DNA from: JBBDJB01 sp040880125
GTDB taxonomy: Bacteria; Planctomycetota; Planctomycetia; Pirellulales; JBBDJB01
Direction of reading: 5' to 3'
Length of the DNA stretch: 64,000 nucleotides
NCBI GenBank assembly: GCA_040880125.1
Contig: JBBDJB010000029.1
Location: 1-64,000 of the forward strand
Below are positions 55,569 through 64,000 of the stretch, in pieces. The notes under the pieces are model-generated. The model ran no database searches. It had not been told where the DNA came from and saw only the letters and a program-made list of their open reading frames with translations. The translations under genes and the position numbers were made by a program. Numbering within the stretch: position 1 is the first letter of the stretch; every line of letters starts with the position of its first letter.

Positions 55569-56993
55569 TTACGGCTGTACCGTCACAACCGCTCGGCCAT
55601 ACGACCAGAGCTTCGGCGTGCCGTCGTCAGTCACTTCTAGGATGACGTGGATGGTGGACGGCCGTGAAACCTGTGGTGCGATTAGCCGGGTCGTCGGCGC
55701 CTCGACCGAACTAAAGGTGACGTTGTCGGGAAACCGTTTAGCATCTGGATCTCGCAAGGTACTTGCCTCTTCATAGATCCACCAACGGTAACCAATTCTA
55801 TCGCCATCGGGGTCGCTAGAGCCCTCCGCGGTTAGCTCGACAGTGTCACCCGGTTTGGCGGCAATCTCAATCACACTCGTCGTTTTGTCGCCATTGAGCG
55901 CCGCCATCGGGTTATGGTTCGCCTTGTTGAATTCGTCCGCGACGCACCAATCCATGCGTGCGGCAAAATCGCTTTGGAAATGCTCACGCCACCGCCAGAT
56001 GGTCGCGCCATTGCTCGTCTCTGACCGGCCATTGTCATCCGATGTGACCGTGTCGGCGGAATCCGTCCAGATCGGGCGCGGTTCGCCGTTGGGCTGAGCA
56101 AGCTCATAGCGTCCGCCCCAGCCGCCGTAGTCGGGACGCACGTGCCACGCTAAACCGTTGTTGATCAATCCCAGGAAAGACGGCGTGTCGCCTTCCATGA
56201 TGTACTCGACTCGCGGATAGAGAGCTCCAAGAGGGCCGTGATTCTCGATGATGTTTTCTTCCAGCCACGGATTATCCACCATCGCGAAATGATGCATCAC
56301 GCCCGTCTTACGCATGCGGTCGCCAGCGATGCCATTCCACGTGGCGCGACCGTAGTCGCCGCCAGGTGAGACGATGTAGAACAGGGAAGGGAACTGGGCA
56401 CGGATCCATGGCCCCGCATCGTCCTGATCGGAGATCGTGTAAACGCGAAGCTTGCTGACAAATTCCGCGACGGCGGCGTCATCTCGCGACTGCTTCACGT
56501 CCCATAGGGCCTGAGCCAACGTATTCGCTCCGCCCCATACGGTGACCCACACGGGTCGCTCGTCCCGCTCGTCGATGACTTTAATGAGGTGCCGTGAACC
56601 GGCCGAACTTTTGCGGTCGCCGACGGCGGCCATGCCGTATTTCGGCTGCCCGGTCTTTGTCACCGCACGCAACTGATCCGCTGCCGGATAGCCCTTGGCA
56701 TGTATAATCAGGTTGTCGCGCACTTCCGCAAAGGCATCGATTTGCCGGCGGATCAGATCCTCGCGTGTGGCGGTTCGAAGATGGGTCGACGTCGTGGCGA
56801 TCAGGCCCTCGATGTCAAATTCGTTCGAGTAAACCAGAAAGCGAACGAGTGACTCTTCGTCATCCGGCTCGTTGGAGATGTCGGTCAGCACAACGACGCG
56901 CTGCCGCGAGTCTGTCGAGTCGGATTCTCCGAATGATTCAGCGCCGAACACTACGACCAGGACAAGGAAGAACAAGGCGGGAGCGAATTTCAT
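55569..56993 (-). CDS. secreted DUF1593 protein, nucleoside-hydrolase-like
   Basis: Exported protein of 474 residues with a signal peptide (FFLVLVVVFGAESFG). The DUF1593 domain covers about 31-340 and begins VVVLTDISNEPDDEESLVRF, an acidic loop like the calcium site of inosine-uridine nucleoside hydrolases. VWVTVWGGANTLAQAL and GGDYGRATWNG follow. The last 90 residues (IAAKPGDTVELTAEGSSDPD) form an Ig/PKD-like C-terminal domain of the Sde182 type. Family members occur beside polysaccharide-degradation genes; a glycoside-cleaving role is likely but unproved. It is divergent from the PSD1 gene and convergent with the RND operon. Confidence 0.88.
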   Translation of the reverse strand: MKFAPALFFLVLVVVFGAESFGESDSTDSRQRVVVLTDISNEPDDEESLVRFLVYSNEFDIEGLIATTSTHLRTATREDLIRRQIDAFAEVRDNLIIHAKGYPAADQLRAVTKTGQPKYGMAAVGDRKSSAGSRHLIKVIDERDERPVWVTVWGGANTLAQALWDVKQSRDDAAVAEFVSKLRVYTISDQDDAGPWIRAQFPSLFYIVSPGGDYGRATWNGIAGDRMRKTGVMHHFAMVDNPWLEENIIENHGPLGALYPRVEYIMEGDTPSFLGLINNGLAWHVRPDYGGWGGRYELAQPNGEPRPIWTDSADTVTSDDNGRSETSNGATIWRWREHFQSDFAARMDWCVADEFNKANHNPMAALNGDKTTSVIEIAAKPGDTVELTAEGSSDPDGDRIGYRWWIYEEASTLRDPDAKRFPDNVTFSSVEAPTTRLIAPQVSRPSTIHVILEVTDDGTPKLWSYGRAVVTVQP

Positions 56994-57437
56994 AATTGAC
57001 CCAGTGGTTTGGAGATAAAATCACGTGCGGGAGCAACGGTGATCGTGCGGTCCACCGGTAGAGTTGCGATACCAAATGTTGACGGAGTTTGCAAATCCCC
57101 GCATCCGCGACAATACCTTGGGCGCAATTCCCGGTAAAGCGTTTCTCCTTCGGCATTGCGGGAATTAGGCGGCCCCCCCGGCCGGCGAATTGAGGAAACC
57201 ATCCGCTGGATCGGGCTGTGTACGACTGTTACGCGGCCGAGCCCGGCAGACGTGCGACGCAATTGGTTGAGACAACTGCCCGGCGATGGATTACTTTGTA
57301 CGGGAGGAGGGAGGCGGTCGTGCAGCCGAACGCGTGTGCCAGCGCCCGCTGATGACGCCATCCGCTTGAGAGACGGTGCCGTCCGAAATACGTGATCTGA
57401 TCTCCATCCCGTGTAACAGCCTAGTGGCCATAAGGCA
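56994..57437. other. 444-base divergent intergenic region
   Basis: Separates the divergent DUF1593 and PSD1 genes and should hold both promoters. Short frames here (for example 57156-57395) show no protein features. I see no hairpin or repeat strong enough to annotate. Confidence 0.45.
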
Positions 57438-60400
57438 ATGAACTCAATGCATTTAACACACCGACTTTGGCGGCTGCTTTTCGTCTGCCTCATCGCGGTT
57501 TTTACAGAGCACAGTCGTTGCGCCGCCGCCGAATCGGATGATGCGGATCAGATCGAGTTTTTCGAGTCGCATATCCGACCGGTACTCGTGGAGCACTGCT
57601 ACGAATGTCACAATTCGGTCGACTTGGCCGAGGGCGGACTGGCAGTCGACCATCGCGAGGGTTTTCTCGCTGGCGGCGACGGCGGCAAGGTGATCGTACG
57701 CGGCAATCCGCAGGAGAGCCGCCTGCTAGCCGTCCTTCGCCATGAAATCGATAGCCTGGAGATGCCGCAGGGGAGAGCGAAGCTCGAAAGTGAAGTAATC
57801 GCCGATTTCGAACGGTGGATCGCAATGGGTGCATTCGATCCGCGAGACGCGCCGCCCTCGGCGGATGAGTTGGCTGCCGCAACCTCTTGGGAAGCAACGT
57901 TCGAGAAGCGGAAGAACTGGTGGAGCTTTCAGCCCCTGGTGGCACCGGCATTGCCGGCGTTGGATGCCGCCGACTGGTCCGGCCACCCCGTGGATCGTTT
58001 CATATTGGCCAGGCTTGAGGAAAGCGGGCTAGCCCCGGCGCCGCCGGCCGACCCCGCTACGCTCGTACGACGATTGTATTTTACCTTGATTGGCCTGCCG
58101 CCGACTGCGGACGAGGCGGAACACTGGCAATCGGTCATCGCCCAACCGGGCGGCTATGAGCAACTCGTCGACCATCTGTTGGCTCGACCGCAATTCGGTG
58201 AGCGATGGGCCCGGCATTGGATGGACTGGATTCGATACGCCGAATCGCACGGCTCCGAAGGTGATCCTACGATTGACAATGCTTGGCACTATCGCGACTA
58301 CCTGATTCGGGCACTGAACGACGACGTTTCCTACAGTCAACTCGTACGGGAACATGTCGCGGGCGATTTACTGGAGCATCCCCGCATTAACGCGTCGCTG
58401 GGCATCAATGAGTCACTCATTGGGCCGGCGCATTGGCGGATGGTGTTTCACGGCTTCGCCCCGACCGACGCGCTCGAGGAACGCGTTCGCTTCACCGACG
58501 ATCAGATTAATGTCTTCTCAAAAGCATTTCTGGGACTCACCGTCTCCTGCGCGCGGTGCCACGACCACAAATTTGATCCGATTAGCCAGAAGGACTACTA
58601 CGCTTTGTTCGGTGTCTTGGCATCGTCTCGGCCGGCCCGAACGGCGATCGACTTGCCCGAAAAGATCGGCCGACACCAGGAAGCGCTCCTGTCCCTCAAG
58701 GCCAGGCTTCGAAATGCGGTCGCCGAGGACTGGCTGGTAGCGGTGCAGAGGACTGCCGAGAAGCTGGCCGAGTTCCCCCCACCCAACCAAAATGCAGGCC
58801 AGCCGCCGAGCGAGTCATTGGTAAGCCCATGGCTGATGACTCGAGACGAGGTCGCCAACGGAACTGACTTCGAAACGGCGTGGGGAAAGCGCATTGAAGC
58901 AGTTCGGCGGAAATTGAACCAGTGGATGGACTATCGTAGACACGACTACCTCCGGCGGTGGAATCTTGCGGACGCGGAGGATTATCAAAATTGGTATCCC
59001 CACGGTGCCGGTTTGAAGCCGGATCCACAGCCAGCAGGGGAGTTTTCTATCGCGGCGATCGGTGACCGGGTTCTGGTGGGAATCTACCCGGCCGGAGTTT
59101 ATTCTCACGCGATCTCTACGAAACATCCCGCCCGATTGACCTCCCCGGACATCGCGCTTGTCGGTGAAAGCGAACTTTGGGTGCACGCGATTGGCGACCC
59201 CAGCGCCAGCCTCCGCTACGTCGTTCAAGATTATCCGCGATCTGGTACCGTATATCCCGTAAACCAGCTCTCGGACCAGTGGCGCTGGCAGCGTTTTGAC
59301 CTGTCCTACTGGGATGGCGATACGATCCACGTCGAATTGGCCGCCGCACAGGACGCCCCGTTGTTAGTTCGAGACCAACCACGGTCCTGGTTCGGCGTTC
59401 GCGATGCGGTCCTCGTTGCCAAGGGGCAGCCGAGGCCATTGGATTCCGTCGAGCATCTGGCAACGCTACTGGAGGCCGCCGAGCGCAAACGACCCGCCAC
59501 GCTGAGCGACCTTGCTGCCCTTTATGAATCGACGATCCGCGCAGCCGTACAATCGTGGAAGGACGAGTGTGTCAGCGATCAGCAGGCATTGCTGCTGGAC
59601 GCGTGTCTGCGGGAAGGCCTCCTACCCAACGCCCTGCAATCACTGCCTACAGCCAAGCCGGTCCTTGCCGAGTACCGGCGGCTCGAAGGCGAAATCCCCG
59701 TTCCACGGCGTGTGCCGGGTCTTGACGAAACGATCGGCCGCGATCAGCCGCTGTATGAGCGCGGCAATCATAAACAGCCTCGCGAGCCGGTACCGCGGCG
59801 TTTCCTGAGCGCCATTGATCCGACCCCCTACAAAACGTCGCTGAGCGGCCGTAGGCAATTAGCCGAAGACCTGTTGCGCGATGATAATCCGCTCGCGCGA
59901 CGTGTTATCGTCAACCGGATTTGGCACCATCTGTTCGGCCGTGGCATTGTTGCTACGCCGGACAATTTTGGTCGCCTTGGCGAGCAGCCGACGCATCCGG
60001 ACCTTCTCGACTGGCTTGCAATTCAGTTTGTGAAGGACGGCTGGTCGCTGAAGAAGACGATTCGATTGATTGTTACGTCGAAGACCTGGCAGCTGTCATC
60101 CCACCCGCGTGCAACCGCAAGGCAGATCGATCCCGACAACCTTTGGCTCGCGCGGGCGAACGTCCGCCGACTCGAGGCCGAGGCGATCCGAGATTCGCTG
60201 CTTGCCGTTACGGGCCAACTTGACGATTCCTTATACGGACCACCGGTGGATGGAGTTTCTTCTCGGCGCAGCATTTATGTTGCCGTGGTGCGCAATTCGC
60301 TCGACCCTTTTTTGCGAAGCTTCGACTTTCCAGAGCCATTCAGTACCGTCGGTAGTCGCGACGTGACCAATGTTCCGGCTCAATCGCTGACGCTCATGAA

Positions 60401-61538
60401 CGATGCCGGCGTTGCTGGTCATGCGCGCGCCTGGGCGCAGCGGCTACTCAACGCATCCACTTCGGGAAGCGACGAACAGCGGGTTCGCACGATGTTTTTG
60501 GCGGCGTTTGGCAGGCCGGCTTCCACAAGTGAAATTAGCCGTACCATCGCCTATCTAAACGAGACGCGAAGTCGACTTCTTGCTCGGCAGCGACGACACG
60601 ACGAACTGAAGGCGGAAGTTGCTCAGCGGCGAAAGCAGATCGAGCTGGTGATGCATCCCGTCCGGGCGCGACTGCTGATGGAGGCGAAAAGCAGGTCGAG
60701 GGCCCTCAGTGAATCCGCGCCGCCGCCGATCGGACGATGGGAGTTCGAAGCGACGGCAGAAGACAGTGCAGGTAATCTCCATGGTGAACTTCGCGACGGC
60801 GCAATCGTTGAAGACGGTGCTCTGGCAGTCAGCCGTGGCGGACATGTATTGACAGCACCGCTCCAGACAACGCTGCGGGAGAAAACACTAGAAGCCTGGG
60901 TCATGCTCGACGATTTGGAGCAGCGCGGGAGTGGCGTGATGACCGTACAAACGCCCGATGGCGTCCACTTCGATGCGATCGTCTTCGGCGAGAACGCACC
61001 CCATCAGTGGCTGGCCGGCAGCAACAACTTTGCGCGTACGCAATCGTTCAACGGAGCCACGGAGACGGAAGCCGCGGATCACGCAGTTCACGTCGCTATC
61101 GCCTATCACGAAGATGGGCGCATCGTCGGTTATCGCAATGGCAAAGCGTACGGGCAGCCCTACCAGAGCAACGGACTGCACGTGTTCCAGGCCGGCAACA
61201 CCGTTGTAGGATTCGGTGTGCGACATCTTCCAGCCGGCGGCAATCGCATGCTCGCCGGGCGAGTTCTAAAGGCCCAGCTATATGATCGTGCGCTAACGGC
61301 CGAGGAGGTTGCGATCTCCGCTCAGTCGCTACAAGGCTTTGTCTCCGATCCGATGGTGATGGCCGCGCTTACGCCCGATGATTTAAAGCTCGTGAATCAG
61401 CGGAACGCGGAAATCGCGGAACTGGGCTCCCACGCGAATGCACTGGGGCCAGCGCCAGACGCAGTCGATGACGTAACCGTGTGGACGGATCTGGCCAGGG
61501 CGCTGTTCACATTCAAGGAATTCATTTATGTCCGGTAG
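57438..61538 (+). CDS. Planctomycete PSD1 protein: cytochrome c-like, DUF1549, DUF1553 and LamG domains
   Basis: Large exported protein of 1366 residues. After the signal peptide (about 1-31) comes a Planctomycete-type cytochrome c segment with CYECH at 54-58, where haem could attach. DUF1549 (about 180-390) includes a second CARCH at 371-375 and the family phrase HDHKFDPIS. DUF1553 occupies about 790-1060 (NPLARRVIVNRIWHHLFGRGIV, shortened here). A LamG-type concanavalin domain is inserted near 1095-1275, possibly binding carbohydrate. The next gene, DUF1501, starts 11 bases before its stop, the usual pairing in this phylum. The biochemical role is unestablished, though the pair is often linked to polysaccharide use. 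Confidence 0.93.
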   Translation: MNSMHLTHRLWRLLFVCLIAVFTEHSRCAAAESDDADQIEFFESHIRPVLVEHCYECHNSVDLAEGGLAVDHREGFLAGGDGGKVIVRGNPQESRLLAVLRHEIDSLEMPQGRAKLESEVIADFERWIAMGAFDPRDAPPSADELAAATSWEATFEKRKNWWSFQPLVAPALPALDAADWSGHPVDRFILARLEESGLAPAPPADPATLVRRLYFTLIGLPPTADEAEHWQSVIAQPGGYEQLVDHLLARPQFGERWARHWMDWIRYAESHGSEGDPTIDNAWHYRDYLIRALNDDVSYSQLVREHVAGDLLEHPRINASLGINESLIGPAHWRMVFHGFAPTDALEERVRFTDDQINVFSKAFLGLTVSCARCHDHKFDPISQKDYYALFGVLASSRPARTAIDLPEKIGRHQEALLSLKARLRNAVAEDWLVAVQRTAEKLAEFPPPNQNAGQPPSESLVSPWLMTRDEVANGTDFETAWGKRIEAVRRKLNQWMDYRRHDYLRRWNLADAEDYQNWYPHGAGLKPDPQPAGEFSIAAIGDRVLVGIYPAGVYSHAISTKHPARLTSPDIALVGESELWVHAIGDPSASLRYVVQDYPRSGTVYPVNQLSDQWRWQRFDLSYWDGDTIHVELAAAQDAPLLVRDQPRSWFGVRDAVLVAKGQPRPLDSVEHLATLLEAAERKRPATLSDLAALYESTIRAAVQSWKDECVSDQQALLLDACLREGLLPNALQSLPTAKPVLAEYRRLEGEIPVPRRVPGLDETIGRDQPLYERGNHKQPREPVPRRFLSAIDPTPYKTSLSGRRQLAEDLLRDDNPLARRVIVNRIWHHLFGRGIVATPDNFGRLGEQPTHPDLLDWLAIQFVKDGWSLKKTIRLIVTSKTWQLSSHPRATARQIDPDNLWLARANVRRLEAEAIRDSLLAVTGQLDDSLYGPPVDGVSSRRSIYVAVVRNSLDPFLRSFDFPEPFSTVGSRDVTNVPAQSLTLMNDAGVAGHARAWAQRLLNASTSGSDEQRVRTMFLAAFGRPASTSEISRTIAYLNETRSRLLARQRRHDELKAEVAQRRKQIELVMHPVRARLLMEAKSRSRALSESAPPPIGRWEFEATAEDSAGNLHGELRDGAIVEDGALAVSRGGHVLTAPLQTTLREKTLEAWVMLDDLEQRGSGVMTVQTPDGVHFDAIVFGENAPHQWLAGSNNFARTQSFNGATETEAADHAVHVAIAYHEDGRIVGYRNGKAYGQPYQSNGLHVFQAGNTVVGFGVRHLPAGGNRMLAGRVLKAQLYDRALTAEEVAISAQSLQGFVSDPMVMAALTPDDLKLVNQRNAEIAELGSHANALGPAPDAVDDVTVWTDLARALFTFKEFIYVR

Positions 61539-62961
61539 TTTCTCCCGTCGGCAATTCCTCGAATCTTGCTCGACCGGCTTCGGTGCGGCGGCGCTCGCCG
61601 CGTTGATGTGCGATTCGGCGTACTCGGCGAAACTGCCCACGTCTACGCGTGACCTCGCCAAAACACCACATCACTCCCCGCGCGCGAAGCGCGTTATCTT
61701 TTGCTTTATGTCGGGCGGCGTTTCGCACGTCGATTCGTTCGATCCGAAACCGAAGCTCAAGGAACTGCACGGCCAGCCCATGCCGGTACAAGTGGAGCGG
61801 ACCCAGTTCAACAACAACGGCAGCATCATGGCCAGTCCCTTCGAGTTCGCTCCTTCCGGGCAGTCGGGGCTTGCGGTCAGCAGCATCTTTCCCGAGATCG
61901 CATCGGTCGCGGACGAACTGGCTGTGATTCGCTCCATGACCACGACGGTTAACGAGCACGCTCAGGGAAACTTCTTCATGCACACCGGCTTCCCGTTCAT
62001 GGGCTATCCCAGTGCAGGAGCATGGTGCACGTATGGGCTGGGAAGCGAAAACCACAATCTGCCGGGGTATGTTGTGCTGCAAAGCGGCGGCGCCGTCTCT
62101 CCTCACGGGGGAATCAGCCTTTTCAGTAACGGCTTCCTTCCCGCGCATCATCAGGGGTCCATTGTGAATGCCGACGGGCCGGAGGCGATTCGCAACATTC
62201 GGCCTCGCGACGCGCGGCTCGATCAACAGCGCAGGCTCGATTTCGTCCGCCACTTCGACGAGGCGTTTCTGAACGCCTCGGCACATGATGCTCAAGTCGA
62301 GGCCGCCATCCAAAATTATGAGACCGCATTCCGTATGCAGTCGGCCGTGCCGGAATTAGTCGACATCTCCGGGGAGACCAGGCAGACCCACGAGCTTTAC
62401 GGCCTCGATGCAGACGATCCGGAGAAGGCGGCCTACGCACGCCAGTGCCTGCTCGCCCGGCGTCTCGTCGAGCGGGGAGTACGGTTTGTCGAGCTGAGCT
62501 GTCTCACCAAGGGCATCGGAGCCGGCGGAGCTGCGAATCCGTGGGACCAGCACGGCGAGCTTGAGAAGGGGCATCGCGCCATGGCATTTCAGGTGGACCA
62601 GCCGATCGCCGCTTTGATCAAGGACCTGCGTCGCCGAGGGCTGCTCGACGAAACGCTCGTCATTTGGGCGGGCGAATTCGGACGCACGCCGTTCTCGCAA
62701 GGAAGCAACGGTCGAGATCACAATCCATTTGGCTTCAGTGTATGGCTGGCGGGCGCGGGTATAAAAGGCGGCAGCATTCTGGGGGCGACCGATGAGTTTG
62801 GTTACCATGTCGTTGAAGATAAATGCACCGTCTACGATCTGTGGGCTACGGTTTTGCATCTATTGGGCGTGGATCACGAGAAGCTGACCTACCGCTATGG
62901 CGGACGAGATTTTCGCCTGACGGACGTGCACGGTAACGTACTCAACAAGATACTTTCTTGA
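61528..62961 (+). CDS. DUF1501 protein with Tat signal
   Basis: Exported protein of 477 residues, related in fold to alkaline phosphatase and sulfatases. The N-terminus has a twin-arginine motif SRRQFLES and a hydrophobic stretch, so it should be exported folded. Conserved phrases are CFMSGGVSHVDSFDPKP near residue 57 and WAGEFGRTPFSQGSNGRDHN near residue 385; the latter contains likely metal ligands. It overlaps the PSD1 gene by 11 bases in another frame, implying translational coupling. DUF1501 partners of PSD1 proteins are assumed to act on sulfated or phosphorylated glycans, but this is unproven. Confidence 0.92.
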   Translation: MSGSFSRRQFLESCSTGFGAAALAALMCDSAYSAKLPTSTRDLAKTPHHSPRAKRVIFCFMSGGVSHVDSFDPKPKLKELHGQPMPVQVERTQFNNNGSIMASPFEFAPSGQSGLAVSSIFPEIASVADELAVIRSMTTTVNEHAQGNFFMHTGFPFMGYPSAGAWCTYGLGSENHNLPGYVVLQSGGAVSPHGGISLFSNGFLPAHHQGSIVNADGPEAIRNIRPRDARLDQQRRLDFVRHFDEAFLNASAHDAQVEAAIQNYETAFRMQSAVPELVDISGETRQTHELYGLDADDPEKAAYARQCLLARRLVERGVRFVELSCLTKGIGAGGAANPWDQHGELEKGHRAMAFQVDQPIAALIKDLRRRGLLDETLVIWAGEFGRTPFSQGSNGRDHNPFGFSVWLAGAGIKGGSILGATDEFGYHVVEDKCTVYDLWATVLHLLGVDHEKLTYRYGGRDFRLTDVHGNVLNKILS

Positions 62962-63413
62962 CTTGACGGCGCTAGCCGCTTGCCGGGAACTCGGACTCTG
63001 CCGGCGACGATGCGAAACCGCGGTTGTCATTGACGCCTCTCCCCAGTAGGCAACGATTCTCAGACTACGCGATACTCGCGGTTGACCGTTGCCGTTAAAC
63101 CAACGACGGCGGAAGTGAACTCGTCGCAGGAAAGGCACGTGCGCTTTGATTGCCGCTGGCACAATGGCCGTGCGGGTGCTGCATCCAGGAGCGTTACGTA
63201 GTTTAGCAACAACAATCGAAATTGTGACAACCACGGCGACAACTTTTTCACTTTGCGAATGCGGATGTCCCATCCGCGAGCCCCACCGCAGGAATTAAAG
63301 GCCGCGCCCGAAAGCCTTCCGGCATGCATGGGCAGGCAGCCCGGCTCACCGCTGCGGTACTTTGCATGCACGCAGCCTAACGCGAAAACGTTGCACAAGA
63401 TGCCGGCAGTCCG
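62962..63413. other. 452-base region between convergent genes, no gene seen
   Basis: Lies between the stop of DUF1501 and the stop of pyrF. Short frames on both strands have no family features. No clear intrinsic terminator was found, although one would be expected between convergent genes. Confidence 0.45.
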
Positions 63414-64000
63414 CTACCGCGGCATGAGCTTGCCGGCAGGAGTGCCGGCGCGAAGATCATCGATCATCGCAAGCGTGGCGGCGCGTACCGCATCCTGCCA
63501 TTGGCCCGATGCGAACTTATCTCGATAGTCGGGACGGTCGTGCGCGAATATGATGCCTCGCGAGTTATTCACCACGGCGCCGAAGCCGCGATCATCGAAG
63601 GCGGCCGCGACGTCCGTCGCAGTACCACCCTGGCTGCCGTAGCCGGGTACAAGAAACCACGTATGCGGCATCGCCTGCCGCAGCTCGGCCAGTTGTTGTG
63701 GATGCGTGGCTCCGACCACGGCGCCGACGTACCCGTAACCGCAGGCGCCGGCGGACTGCTCGGCCAGCGAATCCACCATCTTCCCCACGTGATGGAACAC
63801 GGCCTGCCCCTCCGCAACGAGATCTTGCAGCCAACCGCCGCCGGGGTTGGAGGTCTTTACCAGAATGAATACGCCGGCATCGCGCTCCTCGGCGGTTTGG
63901 ACGAACGGCTCCAGGCTGTCGGCACCCAAATAGGGACTCACGGTCAGCGCATCGCCAGCAAAGGTGCTTCGCCGGCCGGTGCCGAGCCATGCGTCGGCAT
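63414..64000 (-). CDS. pyrF: orotidine-5'-phosphate decarboxylase, type 2, 5' end outside the window
   Basis: Last enzyme of UMP synthesis, converting orotidine monophosphate to UMP and CO2. The visible 195 C-terminal codons show FAGDALTVSPYLGADSLEPF, then VFILVKTSNPG, VPGYGSQGGT and GAVVNNSRGII. These belong to the bacterial type-2 OMP decarboxylase subfamily, found in mycobacteria, myxobacteria and planctomycetes. The frame remains open to position 64000, so the GTG at 63941 is internal, not the start. The missing N-terminal part should carry the catalytic Lys/Asp array. The stop is TAG at 63414-63416. Confidence 0.93.
   Translation of the reverse strand, partial: ADAWLGTGRRSTFAGDALTVSPYLGADSLEPFVQTAEERDAGVFILVKTSNPGGGWLQDLVAEGQAVFHHVGKMVDSLAEQSAGACGYGYVGAVVGATHPQQLAELRQAMPHTWFLVPGYGSQGGTATDVAAAFDDRGFGAVVNNSRGIIFAHDRPDYRDKFASGQWQDAVRAATLAMIDDLRAGTPAGKLMPR

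Overview
The window looks like chromosomal DNA of a GC-rich planctomycete, probably of the Pirellulales-type lineages. The main pointers are a Planctomycete-cytochrome c/DUF1549/DUF1553 gene overlapping a DUF1501 gene (57438-62961), an ECF sigma factor directly followed by a Ser/Thr kinase with a DWG instead of DFG motif (45880-48729), a type-2 PyrF, and several long secreted proteins of no recognised family. This placement is inferred from gene content. No rRNA or other taxonomic marker is present, only a partial tRNA-Arg at the left edge.

Layout. 1-55: 3'-truncated tRNA-Arg. 344-7814: trehalose-from-glycogen set, with treZ divergent from treY-treX. 7963-12354: a GntR/YtrA-type regulator, ABC ATPase and large ABC membrane protein, translationally coupled at the first junction and preceded by an inverted-repeat operator candidate. 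12717-16068 (+): an MsbA-type ABC exporter and a free-standing condensation-domain protein. 16078-38112 (-): an almost unbroken run of nine genes. In transcription order these are a LolD-like ATPase, FtsX-like permease, class III aminotransferase, AMP-forming acyl ligase, metallo-beta-lactamase-fold hydrolase, thioester reductase with a C-terminal SCP2-like domain, a 3787-residue iterative polyketide/PUFA-type synthase, a phosphopantetheinyl transferase and a FabL-type enoyl reductase. 38338-45797 (+): two large secreted proteins, an SDR, a PDZ protein and a secreted protein with 38-residue repeats. 45880-48729 (-): kinase and ECF sigma factor. 49200-55495 (+): the C-terminal remnant of a TetR repressor, then a complete tripartite RND efflux operon (outer-membrane factor, membrane-fusion protein, RND pump). 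55569-56993 (-): DUF1593 secreted protein. 57438-62961 (+): PSD1/DUF1501 pair. 63414-64000 (-): pyrF, cut by the right edge.

The centre of interest is the 12.7-38.1 kb biosynthetic locus. The synthase reads KS - CLF-like KS (Cys replaced by Gln) - ACP - ACP - AT - ACP - ACP - peptidase-C45/acyltransferase-like domain (nucleophile position Ala) - KR - KR - DH. It has its own PPTase two bases downstream and an enoyl reductase in trans, so it should make a reduced or partly unsaturated acyl chain on the ACPs. The thioester reductase could release this as an aldehyde, the aminotransferase could convert it to an amine, and the ligase and condensation protein could join it to an acid partner. Two ABC systems flank the genes and would suit transport of an amphipathic product. 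This order of events is inference. The logic resembles the PUFA-synthase-like arms of zeamine and fabclavine pathways, but the domain order and fusions do not match any system I recognise.

The remaining genes look like ordinary planctomycete housekeeping, signalling and secreted functions. The degraded TetR gene in front of the RND operon is a small but clear genetic anomaly.
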